Shown here: in pieces, positions 31,671 through 40,239 of the stretch | How the letters are laid out: the number at the start of each line of letters is the position of its first letter | Position numbering within the stretch: the first letter of the stretch is position 1 | Source: Gangjinia marincola | Lineage (GTDB): Bacteria > Bacteroidota > Bacteroidia > Flavobacteriales > Flavobacteriaceae | Direction: 5' to 3' | Length of the DNA: 64,000 nucleotides | Assembly: GCF_039523415.1 (NCBI RefSeq) | Contig: NZ_BAAAFG010000002.1 | Location: 186,001 to 250,000 of the forward strand | Notes under the pieces: model-generated | Database searches by the model: none | Seen by the model: only the letters and a program-made list of their open reading frames with translations | Told to the model about the DNA's origin: nothing | Program-made: the position numbers and the translations under genes

Positions 31671-34211
31671 CTATTTCTTTATAAAACGCTTAAATGCACT
31701 GCGTTCGTTACTCTCAACCTTTATAACATACACACCTGCTTGTAACATAGAAACGTCCAAAGGTATGCCAGCATTAAACTGAATTCGTTTCCCGGTCAAA
31801 TCAAAAACTTGCACTCGTGCTATTTCATCTTCGCTTGTAATGTTTAGCTCTCCATGCGTAGGATTAGGATAAATAGAAAACACAACACTGGTAGAATCTT
31901 GTATTCCTAAATCCTCCTCTACAGTTAATTCAAACGTATAAAGTGTTGTATTGCCATTATCATCTGTAATAGTGATTGTAATGACGTAAACGCCCATTAA
32001 TAGTTCTGTTCCTGCAGCAACATCTTGCGTTATACTATCTACTCCACAATTGTCTGTGCCGGTAATGTTTTGTGTGAAATCAAGAACTTCATAACCGGTA
32101 TCTGTGGTATAGTTTACGGTTTGATCTACAGGTAGAGTATCAGCATCAAAGGTTGGTGCTATATTATCTTCTATGGTAATTTCTACCGATGTAGTAGAGG
32201 TGTTTCCGTTGACATCTGTTACAGAGAGTATAACCGAATTCGTTCCTACATCATCACAATCAAAACTGTCGTTATCCACGCTAACATCTGCTATTCCGCA
32301 GTTATCAAAAGAGGCTACATCAAGATTAGCTGCATCTAAAGTAGCCTCACCATTTTCATCTAATGCTAATGTCGCGCTGGTAGAAATGATCACCGGAGCC
32401 AAATCATCCACTACGGTTACAATCGCATCACTTTCACTACTGTTCGCATTCGCATCAAAAATGGTTAAGGTCACTACATTGTCCCCTATATTACTACAAT
32501 CAAATGAATTAATATTCAATTGGAAATTTAACGAATCGCAATTATCAAATGAACCGTTGTTGACATCTTGAGGATCTATAGCTGCCTGCCCATTAGCGTC
32601 TAGACTAATCGTAATGTCCTGTGTAATAACGGTTGGAATGATATTATCCTCAATCGTAAAATCAACATCAACATTTGTTTCATTTCCACTTGCATCGGCT
32701 ACCGTTAATGTCATAGTATTTAAACCAACATCTGCACATGTATACACCGTTTGCGGAATAGAAAAGAAAAGCTCATTACAGTTATCGGTAGAACCGTCAT
32801 CAAAAACCGTTGGATTAATAGTTACCTCACCATTTTCATCTAAATCAAAGACTAATGATTGTATTACTGAAGCGAAAGGCGCTGTAACATCCTCAACGGT
32901 AACAACTGCCGTTTGAGAAGATGTATTTCCATTTACATCAGTGGCAGAGAGAGTAACTACATTATCTCCAATATCATCACAGGTAAAATCAGACACGTCC
33001 ACGGAAAGTTCGTCAACGGCACAATTATCTGATGAACCGTTATCAATATCGCTTACGTTGATAGAAGCCGTACCGTTTTCGTCTAATACTGCAACAAAAT
33101 CTTGTGTGATTACTACAGGTGCAACATTATCTGTGACCGTTACTGTAAAGGAACATGCTACCGTATTATTATCGCCATCGGTAGCGGAAAAAGAAACTGT
33201 GGTTTCTCCTAGCGGAAAAAGTGAGCCACTTGCAGGTCCCTGTGTTTGAACCGTGATCAACGTTCCATCTTGAATGTCTTCGGCTGTAGCAGGATTGAAC
33301 GTTACTACTGCTCCACATGCATCTGCATCACTACTGACATTCACATCATCAGGACATTCAATTGTAGGTTCCTGAATGACAGAATCAAACATGTAAATGA
33401 AAAGGTTTACGCGCCAGTTTCGGCTTTCTGTGAATGGCGAGTGAAAGGAGTTGCGCGTCATCCCACCAAATAATACCTTACCCAGTCCAAGATTCTTTTC
33501 TGCTAAAACGATATTTGAATTATTAAGTTGATCACTCATAATCGTCGTTAGACCTGGTCCTTGAACTCTTGCATTAGCGTAAAATGCACCCCCCATTGGT
33601 GTAACTGTGGGTGTATTTGGCCCTACAAATGCGGGGAAATTAGTATTTACGACATCTGCAGAACCTATGAATGTGTTGGATATTAATTGAGTGCCATCAA
33701 ATCCCAAATCTACATTTGGACTGGCTGGTGAAGGAGCTGCGTTGATTAAAATGACTCCGCCATTATTTACCCAAGTTTCTATTAGCGCAGTATTCGCGGT
33801 AAGAAAATCTTGAAATGCTGTAACCTGATCCCCGCTACCATCCATAAAAACAACGGTAGTGGTCGATACGAAAACTGTCGTGGGATTAAGCGCCTGATAA
33901 GTTGCTTTAGTCCAATTTCCGGCTCCGTAAGCTGAATTCATTATTTGCGTATTATCAAAATCGTCTAAAAAGGTAACATTATCAGATTGTAGATAATAAA
34001 TATCACTTGCCTGAGCTTTATTCGCTCTGTCAGCGATTAAATCTGAACGATATGAATTAATCCGATCGATAGCAATTTGATCACATTCGGCAGGATTATA
34101 TTCCTGCGAAGTACACTGTGCGTTTAAATTTGTGCTGATGGCTAGAAATCCCAGTAAAAGGAAACTAATTAAAGAGAATTTGGAGATAGAGAAGCGTATT
34201 TTTTTATCCAT
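31671..34211 (-). CDS. Large secreted HYR/Ig-like repeat protein with T9SS type A sorting domain
   Basis: An 846-residue exported protein. After the signal peptide (about 1-31), residues 35-275 contain a flavodoxin-like segment ('WVNNGGVILINAAPSPASP', 'GKVLFGGMTRNSFHSPF') resembling ThuA/GATase-like folds. A HYR-type domain follows (about 280-365), then five tandem modules of roughly 80 residues, each with LDENG or LDANG, a DNC cysteine, a second cysteine about 15-20 residues later and a TVVD/TVED end. The C-terminus (SIYPNPTHGELNI...AFKRFIKK) is a type A T9SS sorting domain. It probably acts at the cell surface as an adhesin or binding protein. Confidence 0.88.
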   Translation of the reverse strand: MDKKIRFSISKFSLISFLLLGFLAISTNLNAQCTSQEYNPAECDQIAIDRINSYRSDLIADRANKAQASDIYYLQSDNVTFLDDFDNTQIMNSAYGAGNWTKATYQALNPTTVFVSTTTVVFMDGSGDQVTAFQDFLTANTALIETWVNNGGVILINAAPSPASPNVDLGFDGTQLISNTFIGSADVVNTNFPAFVGPNTPTVTPMGGAFYANARVQGPGLTTIMSDQLNNSNIVLAEKNLGLGKVLFGGMTRNSFHSPFTESRNWRVNLFIYMFDSVIQEPTIECPDDVNVSSDADACGAVVTFNPATAEDIQDGTLITVQTQGPASGSLFPLGETTVSFSATDGDNNTVACSFTVTVTDNVAPVVITQDFVAVLDENGTASINVSDIDNGSSDNCAVDELSVDVSDFTCDDIGDNVVTLSATDVNGNTSSQTAVVTVEDVTAPFASVIQSLVFDLDENGEVTINPTVFDDGSTDNCNELFFSIPQTVYTCADVGLNTMTLTVADASGNETNVDVDFTIEDNIIPTVITQDITISLDANGQAAIDPQDVNNGSFDNCDSLNFQLNINSFDCSNIGDNVVTLTIFDANANSSESDAIVTVVDDLAPVIISTSATLALDENGEATLDAANLDVASFDNCGIADVSVDNDSFDCDDVGTNSVILSVTDVNGNTSTTSVEITIEDNIAPTFDADTLPVDQTVNYTTDTGYEVLDFTQNITGTDNCGVDSITQDVAAGTELLMGVYVITITITDDNGNTTLYTFELTVEEDLGIQDSTSVVFSIYPNPTHGELNITSEDEIARVQVFDLTGKRIQFNAGIPLDVSMLQAGVYVIKVESNERSAFKRFIKK

Positions 34212-34510
34212 GTAGCAGTAGTTTATTGTACAAGATCATGAAATTAAGCAAATTAACTTAAATAAAGATTGCTTTTGCATTAAATCGTAACATGATCAAG
34301 AAAGAAAACAAAAAAATCTTCAAAAAGCAGCTATGTACCATTAAGTGCCACGTATTGCCTTCTCCTTACATCCCACAAACCAGCTCTATCCAATACATTT
34401 TTACCGAATTACTGTAATTTCAATAAAGATTCCTGGAATGCTACAGGATAAATCCAAGCAGCATTATTGAATATGTTGCGCTGCGACTATTCAATTGTGG
34501 ATTTCATGAA
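34212..34510. other. Intergenic stretch before the repeat array
   Basis: About 300 bp upstream of the T9SS gene. It should contain that gene's promoter, but no clean TAnnTTTG box was seen on the minus strand. A short TCCTG/CAGGA inverted repeat at about 34432-34449 resembles the ends of the dispersed hairpin repeat. A 41-codon ATG frame from 34292 is unsupported. Confidence 0.5.
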
Positions 34511-34757
34511 CAAAAAACCCCCACACTATGAGTAATAGCTTCTCCTTACTCAGAGGGGCTCACCAACTTCTTGGGGGTGAACACAAGTCCCGTGTTTTAC
34601 TCCGTAAAACAAAAAACCCCCACGCTATGCGTGAGGGTTTCTCCGTACTCGGAGCGGTCCCCCAACTTCTTGGGGAGTGAACACAAGTCCCGTGTTTTAC
34701 TCCGTAAAACAAAAAACCCCCACGCTATGCGTGAGGGTTTCTCCGTACTCGGAGCGG
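34511..34757 (-). repeat. 100-bp tandem repeat array of hairpins, running into tRNA-Leu
   Basis: Period is 100 bp. Positions 34581-34657 and 34681-34757 are identical over 77 bp, and 34511-34580 is a decayed third unit. Each full unit holds perfect short hairpins: GTTTTAC-TCC-GTAAAAC, CCCCAA-CTTC-TTGGGG, CTCCG-TACT-CGGAG, plus a terminator-like ACCCCCACGC/GCGTGAGGGT stem followed on the minus strand by T6. The last unit overlaps the 3' end of tRNA-Leu (34746-34757), and the middle unit contains a copy of that tRNA end. Confidence 0.85.
34713..34740 (-). terminator. tRNA-Leu terminator (repeated about 100 bp downstream)
   Basis: Minus strand: AAACCCTCACGC-ATA-GCGTGGGGGTTT followed by T residues, a strong stem with one mismatch, directly past the tRNA-Leu 3' end. 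An identical copy is at 34613-34640 and a decayed one near 34513-34540. Confidence 0.8.
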
Positions 34758-34829
34758 GACTTGAACCCGCACGAACTAATGTTCATTGGATTTTAAGTCC
34801 AACGTGTCTACCAATTCCACCATCCGAGC
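34746..34829 (-). tRNA. tRNA-Leu (anticodon TAA)
   Basis: 84 bases. Acceptor arms GCTCGGA/TCCGAGT, A discriminator, D-arm GGTGGAATTGGTAGACAC, anticodon arm TTGGACTTAAAATCCAA with TAA, long variable arm and T-arm GCGGGTTCAAGTCCCGC. All fit a class II tRNA. The CCA is not encoded. It is followed by a terminator and the repeat array. Confidence 0.95.
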
Positions 34830-34851
34830 AACTAATATTGTTAAGCTATTG

Positions 34852-34924
34852 AGCGAAAAACGGGATTCGAACCCGCGACCTCCACCTTGGCAAGGTGGCG
34901 CTCTACCAACTGAGCTATTTTCGC
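34852..34924 (-). tRNA. tRNA-Gly (anticodon GCC)
   Basis: 73 bases. Acceptor GCGAAAA/TTTTCGC with U73, D-arm TAGCTCAGTTGGTAGAGC, anticodon loop TTGCCAA (GCC) in a CCACC/GGTGG stem, and T-arm GCGGGTTCGAATCCCGT. It lies 22 bp upstream of tRNA-Leu on the same strand, likely in one transcript. Confidence 0.96.
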
Positions 34925-35021
34925 AAAGTATATGAACGTTACCTTTGTTTTCAAAGGCGGATGCAAATTTAATACTTTTCCCGTTTCAGCAAAGTCTTTT
35001 TTAGAAAAATCACCGCACTGT

Positions 35022-37634
35022 TTATGCATTTGTTTTTTTTGGTCGTAACATGCGTTTAATCTCATTTAATTTGATCAAGGCCTCTACCGGAGTAAGCGTG
35101 TCAATATCAATCCCTAATATCTCTTCTTTGATCTCTTCTAACAAGGGATCATCTAAGGTGATAAAACTTAATTGAGGTTCACGCTCTGTGGCAGATTTGA
35201 TGTTTCCGCTTAGTTCTTCGCTGCTGTGAGACTGCTCAAGCTTTTTTAGGATTTTATTTGCCCGATGTAGTACTTGTTGTGGCATTCCGGCCATTTTGGC
35301 TACATGAATCCCAAAACTATGTTCGCTCCCGCCGGGAATGAGCTTTCTCAAAAACAGTACATTATCTTTTAATTCTTTTACTGAAACATTGTAGTTCTTG
35401 ATCCGATCAAAGGTTTCGGTCATTTCATTGAGTTCGTGGTAATGTGTTGCAAATAACGTTTTAGGTCTGGCAGGATGTTCATGCAAAAATTCACTTATCG
35501 CCCAGGCAATAGAAATCCCATCATAGGTACTTGTTCCTCTTCCAATTTCATCCAACAACACCAAACTGCGATCGCTTATATTGTTTAAGATACTGGCCGT
35601 TTCATTCATCTCTACCATAAAGGTAGATTCGCCCATAGAAATGTTATCACTCGCTCCCACACGGGTAAATATCTTATCTACTCTACCTATACTTGCCTCT
35701 TTAGCCGGAACAAAAGAACCTATTTGGGCCAGTAAAGTGATCAAGGCTGTTTGGCGCAAGATGGCTGACTTACCACTCATGTTTGGACCCGTGATCATAA
35801 TCATTTGTTGATCTTCTCTATTAAGAAAAACATCATTAGCAATGTAGGGGTGACCGGCAGGTAATTGTTGTTCAATTACGGGATGGCGACCATCCACTAT
35901 TCGTAATTCATAAGAATCATCAACACTCGGTCTTACGTAGTTTTTCTCTCGTGCCAGAGCGGCAAAACCGGATAAACAATCCAGCTGTGCAATTCCATGA
36001 GCATTTTGTTGAATCGGCTTTACGTATTCTATCATCCACTCTACCAATTGCTGAAATATTTGCTGCTCCAGTAAAGCAATTTTTTCTTCGGCACCTAGAA
36101 TCTTAGCTTCATACTCTTTGAGTTCTTCAGTAATATAACGCTCTGCATTGACCAGAGTTTGTTTTCTAATCCAAGCGTCAGGCACCTTGTCTTTATGGGC
36201 ATTTCTCACTTCAATATAATAGCCAAATACATTGTTGCTGGCGATCTTTAAAGACGTAATTCCTGTAGCCTGGGCTTCCCGCTCCAACATTTGATCCAAA
36301 TAATCTTTCCCGCTGAATGCGATATTACGCAAGTCATCCAGCTCTTCAGAAAAACCTTCGGCCACCACATGTCCTTTCAAAATATTAACTGGCGCATCTT
36401 CGTATAGGGTTTCTTTGATTTTTTGTCGCAGCAAGTCACAAGGTTGTAATTGCTCTCCTATAATCTGGAGCGATTCATTTTCCGCAGAAACAGCCAGTGC
36501 TTTAATGGGAACAATTGCCTCCAAAGAGTTTTTAAGCTGAATGACTTCACGAGGTGAAATTTTAGTGGTTGCCACTTTTGAAATAAGCCGTTCTAAATCT
36601 CCTATTTGCTTAATGTAATTCACCATTTTTGCCGAAAAAGGAGTATTCGACACAAAAACCGCTACTACTTCATGACGCTTTTTGATGGATTCAAGATTTT
36701 TTAGCGGAAGCGCCAACCAACGCTTAAGCATACGCGATCCCATGGGAGAAATTGTCTTGTCAATCACATCAATTAAAGTAACCGCCTGATCGGCATGCGA
36801 ATGATACAACTCCAGATTGCGTACGGTAAACCTATCCATCCAAACATACTGATCTTCGACAATGCGATTGATCGAAGTGATGTGTTTTAATTGGTTATGA
36901 TGCGTCTCATTGAGATAGTATAAAATCGCCCCGGCAGCAATAATTCCTTCTTCCAGATGATCTACGCCAAAGCCTTTTAAGGAAGATGTATTAAAATGCT
37001 GATTAAGTTGTTCATGAGCGTAGTCAATTTTAAAAACCCAATCTTCAACGTAGAAAGAGTGATATTCTTTTCCAAAATTTTCATAGAAAGAAGCTTTGCG
37101 CTGTTTCGCAATAAGCACCTCACTGGGATTGAAATTTTGAAGTAATTTATCAATGTATTCTCGATCGCCCTGTGCAGTAAGAAACTCACCTGTAGATACA
37201 TCTAAAAAAGAGATACCATAATTTTTTTTTGCACAGTGTACAGAACATAAAAAATTATTCGATCTGCTTTGAAGCACTTCATCATTAAAGGCTACACCGG
37301 GTGTGATTAACTCGGTCACCCCGCGCTTTACGATCGTTTTAGTTTGTTTAGGATCTTCTAATTGATCACAAATCGCAACCCGCTCACCTGCCTTTACTAA
37401 TTTAGGCAGATAGGTGTTAAGAGAGTGATGAGGAAATCCTGCAAGTTCTGTTCGTTCACCACCGTTATTTCTATTGGTCAGTACAATATTAAGAATGCGG
37501 GCAGTGCGCACAGCATCTTCACCAAAGGTTTCATAAAAGTCACCGACTCTAAACAATAGTAAGGCGTCAGGATGCTTTGTCTTGATCGCATTGTATTGTT
37601 TCATTAAAGGAGTGACTTTCCCTTTTTTAGCCAT
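35022..37634 (-). CDS. mutS: DNA mismatch repair protein MutS
   Basis: An 870-residue MutS1. The mismatch-probing F-x-E is Phe33-Tyr-Glu35 (GDFYETF). The clamp and lever regions follow, then the ATPase with Walker A GPNMSGKS (about residue 610), MVEMNETA, Walker B LVLLDEIGRGTSTYDG, and FATHYHEL. The C-terminal part ends in the dimerisation region. It recognises mismatches and recruits MutL. Length fits the family. The ATG is MAKKGKVTPLMKQY, 125 bp from the divergent methyltransferase. Confidence 0.96.
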   Translation of the reverse strand: MAKKGKVTPLMKQYNAIKTKHPDALLLFRVGDFYETFGEDAVRTARILNIVLTNRNNGGERTELAGFPHHSLNTYLPKLVKAGERVAICDQLEDPKQTKTIVKRGVTELITPGVAFNDEVLQSRSNNFLCSVHCAKKNYGISFLDVSTGEFLTAQGDREYIDKLLQNFNPSEVLIAKQRKASFYENFGKEYHSFYVEDWVFKIDYAHEQLNQHFNTSSLKGFGVDHLEEGIIAAGAILYYLNETHHNQLKHITSINRIVEDQYVWMDRFTVRNLELYHSHADQAVTLIDVIDKTISPMGSRMLKRWLALPLKNLESIKKRHEVVAVFVSNTPFSAKMVNYIKQIGDLERLISKVATTKISPREVIQLKNSLEAIVPIKALAVSAENESLQIIGEQLQPCDLLRQKIKETLYEDAPVNILKGHVVAEGFSEELDDLRNIAFSGKDYLDQMLEREAQATGITSLKIASNNVFGYYIEVRNAHKDKVPDAWIRKQTLVNAERYITEELKEYEAKILGAEEKIALLEQQIFQQLVEWMIEYVKPIQQNAHGIAQLDCLSGFAALAREKNYVRPSVDDSYELRIVDGRHPVIEQQLPAGHPYIANDVFLNREDQQMIMITGPNMSGKSAILRQTALITLLAQIGSFVPAKEASIGRVDKIFTRVGASDNISMGESTFMVEMNETASILNNISDRSLVLLDEIGRGTSTYDGISIAWAISEFLHEHPARPKTLFATHYHELNEMTETFDRIKNYNVSVKELKDNVLFLRKLIPGGSEHSFGIHVAKMAGMPQQVLHRANKILKKLEQSHSSEELSGNIKSATEREPQLSFITLDDPLLEEIKEEILGIDIDTLTPVEALIKLNEIKRMLRPKKTNA

Positions 37635-37759
37635 AGTAAAATATAAGTCGTATGATGAACTGCTAATGTAAAAATAAGCCTTTAAAATTACCTTTAAGGC
37701 TCATAAGAGTTATCCCCTTTTTTCAACAAATTACAGCCTAAAAAATGTATTTTTAAGCC

Positions 37760-38302
37760 GTGAAGTATCAAAAAATCAAAAACCACGAACTGGACAGAAA
37801 AAGTCTGGAGGAAGTCAAAAATGCGTCTAAGACTCCGCTGATTGTTATCCTAGACAATATTCGAAGCTTGAACAATATAGGTTCTGTCTTTAGAACAGCC
37901 GATGCCTTTTTGATTGAGAAAATTTATCTCTGTGGTATCACGGCAACTCCGCCTCACCGCGATATTCATAAAACTGCCTTGGGAGCAACAGATACCGTGA
38001 ACTGGGAGTACCGTGAAGATACGATTGAGGTAGTTAAAGAATTGCAACAACAACACATTTTTGTATGCGCCATCGAACAAGCCCGTGATGCTGTAATGCT
38101 CAATAATTTTGAACCAAATCCGAAAACGACCTACGCGGTAGTCTTTGGTAATGAGGTAAAGGGAGTCCAACAACAGGTGGTGTCACAATGTGATGGGGCT
38201 ATAGAAATCCCTCAGTTTGGACATAAACATTCGCTGAATATTGCAGTGAGCGCAGGAATGGTGATGTGGGACTTTTGGGGCAAAATAAATGCAAATTCCT
38301 AA
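37760..38302 (+). CDS. TrmH/SpoU-family RNA 2'-O-methyltransferase
   Basis: A 180-residue trefoil-knot methyltransferase without an N-terminal substrate-binding extension. Motif 1 NIGSVFRTADAF, motif 2 VVFGNEVKGV and motif 3 IPQFGHKHSLNIAVSAGMVM form the SAM site; the family methylates ribose in tRNA or rRNA. Translation starts at GTG (37760). The stop lies 1 bp from the convergent folK-dNK stop at 38304. Substrate is not predictable from sequence. Confidence 0.88.
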   Translation: MKYQKIKNHELDRKSLEEVKNASKTPLIVILDNIRSLNNIGSVFRTADAFLIEKIYLCGITATPPHRDIHKTALGATDTVNWEYREDTIEVVKELQQQHIFVCAIEQARDAVMLNNFEPNPKTTYAVVFGNEVKGVQQQVVSQCDGAIEIPQFGHKHSLNIAVSAGMVMWDFWGKINANS

Positions 38303-38303
38303 A

Positions 38304-39449
38304 TCACCCAATCTCCTCCAACACCGCCAAATAATCTTTTCTTTTCGCCACAAAATCCAAAGCTGACACATCAATGATCTTAACATTCGCATCCTGCTTA
38401 GATTTGATGTAGGCTAAATAATTTTTATTGATTTTCTCAAGATATTCAGGTTGGATATTTTGTTCGTATTGACGACCGCGTTTTTTGATGTTCTCTAAAA
38501 GTCGTTCAGTATTTTGATATAAATACACATAAGCATCAGGCTTGACCAAATCCTTGTGGATAATATCAAATAGTGTTTTATAAAGACTGTATTCATCTTC
38601 AGCCAGCGTGATTTTTGCAAATATGAGTGATTTGAATACATCATAATCACTCACTATAAAATCCTTGAATAAATCGTATTGAGCCAATTCATCCTTAAGT
38701 TGTTGATAGCGGTCTGCCAAAAAAGACATTTCCAGCGGGAAAGCAAAGCGACTCGCATTTTCATAAAATTTAGGTAAGAAAGGATTGTCTTTAAAACGCT
38801 CTAATACCAGTTTAGCATTATAATCCTGTGCGATCATTGTCGCTAAGCTAGTTTTTCCGGAACCAATGTTTCCCTCTATGGCGAGATACCTAAATTGAGT
38901 TAAACTGCACGAATTTTTAGATGATTCAAGTATTACCTCTACTTCTTCGATAGGATCTTTATCTGTTGTTTCCTCCAGCAGCTCCACGATAGACATATCA
39001 AAGGCAGGATGGTTTAAGCTTTCATCCAGATCCATCATTGGCTGTAATACAAACCTGCGATCTTGTAGAGTGGGGTGCGGAATCTTCAGGTAGTGTTCGT
39101 TAACTATAGTATCACTGTAAAAAAGAATGTCCAGATCAATCAGCCTGTTTTCATATCCTTTAGGTGTGGACCTCCTTCGGCCTAATGTAGTTTCAATAGC
39201 CAATAAGGCCTCCAGCAGTTCTTTCGGCGAAAGCCTGGTCAAAATTTTTAGCGCGGCATTAAAAAAAGTATGACCTTCAAAACCCCAACTTGGAGTTTGA
39301 TAGACTTTAGATATCCCAACAACTTCACCTGCGTTTAAATGAATTTCCCCGATTGCTTGCTGAAGATTAAGCGCTTTATCACCAAGATTAGTGCCTAAAG
39401 AAATATATGCGATCTGCGGAGTATTCAATGTATTAAACCTAATTTTCAC
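38304..39449 (-). CDS. HPPK (FolK)-deoxynucleoside kinase fusion protein
   Basis: A 381-residue two-enzyme protein. Residues about 12-160 are 6-hydroxymethyl-dihydropterin pyrophosphokinase (SLGTNLGDK; RLIDLDILF supplies Asp105/Asp107; HPTLQDRRFVLQP). Residues about 186-381 are a deoxynucleoside kinase (Walker A GNIGSGKT 193-200; LERFKDNPFL; SDYDVFKSLIF). It therefore joins a folate-synthesis step to deoxynucleoside salvage. Related fusions are known in Bacteroidota. The exact nucleoside substrate is unknown. It ends 1 bp from the convergent SpoU gene. Confidence 0.92.
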   Translation of the reverse strand: MKIRFNTLNTPQIAYISLGTNLGDKALNLQQAIGEIHLNAGEVVGISKVYQTPSWGFEGHTFFNAALKILTRLSPKELLEALLAIETTLGRRRSTPKGYENRLIDLDILFYSDTIVNEHYLKIPHPTLQDRRFVLQPMMDLDESLNHPAFDMSIVELLEETTDKDPIEEVEVILESSKNSCSLTQFRYLAIEGNIGSGKTSLATMIAQDYNAKLVLERFKDNPFLPKFYENASRFAFPLEMSFLADRYQQLKDELAQYDLFKDFIVSDYDVFKSLIFAKITLAEDEYSLYKTLFDIIHKDLVKPDAYVYLYQNTERLLENIKKRGRQYEQNIQPEYLEKINKNYLAYIKSKQDANVKIIDVSALDFVAKRKDYLAVLEEIG

Positions 39450-39481
39450 AACAAATTAAGTAAAACAAATGCACATGCCAC

Positions 39482-39489
39482 TAACTTTG
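39482..39489 (+). promoter_or_regulatory. Candidate YhhQ-type transporter gene -7 box
   Basis: TAACTTTG matches TAnnTTTG, 26 bases upstream of the TTG start at 39516, which it supports. Confidence 0.45.
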
Positions 39490-39515
39490 ACACCACTAAC
39501 TAAATAAAATTTATA

Positions 39516-40226
39516 TTGAAATTTCAAGACCGCCTGGTTGCATATCGAATCTACATGATTTTGAGTGCATTATTCATCACCTCTCTGGTAGTTTCTAATT
39601 TAATTTTTCAAAAGTTTTTTAGCTGGGATTTTTTTGGGATATATACGTTTGAAATTTCGGTAGGAATTTTACCCTATCCCATTACCTTTTTAATCACAGA
39701 TTTGATTAGCGAGATTTATGGGAAGAAAAAAGCCAATCAAGTGGTTACCGCAGGAATCTTCGCTTCGTTCTTTTCACTACTAATCGTCTTTGTGGCAGAT
39801 GCCACACCGGCAACGATCTGGTCGCCCATTGGTAATGAGGTTTTTACCAACGTTTTTGGAGCGACTGCAATCGCTGTATTCTCTAGTATGCTGGCCTATT
39901 TGTTAGCTCAATATATCGATATCTATATTTATCATTTTTGGAAACGCCTTACAAAGGGTAAACATCTTTGGCTAAGGAATAATTTTTCTACTTTTTTATC
40001 TCAATTTGTAGATACTGCCGCCATTTTATTACTCCTGTGCGGCTTTGGTGAAATTAAATGGGAACTATTTTGGAGCCTGCTATTAAGTGGATTTTTATTT
40101 AAAGTTTTAGTCGCTGCATTAGACACACCCCTGCTTTATCTTGGCGTTTATTTATTTAACAAAAGATTTGAATTAAATGGAAAGGAAATTGCGTTTATAG
40201 AAGCAAACGAATCAACGACATTATAA
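39516..40226 (+). CDS. Queuosine precursor transporter (YhhQ/VUT family)
   Basis: A 236-residue membrane protein with about six helices. The family hallmark region is present: VGILPYPITFLITDLISEIYGKKKANQV, split across residues 50-77, and the later FLSQFVDTAAILLLLCGFG. The family imports preQ0/preQ1 or 7-deazaguanine for tRNA queuosine. Translation starts at TTG (39516); the first internal ATG would remove 13 residues. The -7 box position supports the TTG. No queuosine biosynthesis gene is nearby. Confidence 0.85.
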   Translation: MKFQDRLVAYRIYMILSALFITSLVVSNLIFQKFFSWDFFGIYTFEISVGILPYPITFLITDLISEIYGKKKANQVVTAGIFASFFSLLIVFVADATPATIWSPIGNEVFTNVFGATAIAVFSSMLAYLLAQYIDIYIYHFWKRLTKGKHLWLRNNFSTFLSQFVDTAAILLLLCGFGEIKWELFWSLLLSGFLFKVLVAALDTPLLYLGVYLFNKRFELNGKEIAFIEANESTTL

Positions 40227-40239
40227 CAACCACATATTC

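Noticed and set aside
32173..33249. Three antisense frames in the T9SS repeat gene
   Set aside because: Low-complexity Ser/Thr/Val peptides that mirror the repeats of the real gene.
34292..34417. A 41-codon plus-strand ATG frame
   Set aside because: Short, no recognised domain or signal peptide, no -7 box; kept only as a remark.
34511..34757. CRISPR array
   Set aside because: Repeat unit is 100 bp with no spacer structure, only two to three units, and no cas gene.
34571..34852. A 93-codon plus-strand open frame
   Set aside because: It reads across the 100-bp repeats and the antisense of tRNA-Leu. The GLEPARTNVHWILSPT-type peptide is the familiar false product of a tRNA-Leu gene.
34841..35065. 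A 74-codon minus-strand open frame
   Set aside because: It covers tRNA-Gly and the end of mutS in another frame; AQLVERHLAKVEVAGSNPVF is a well-known false peptide of a tRNA gene.
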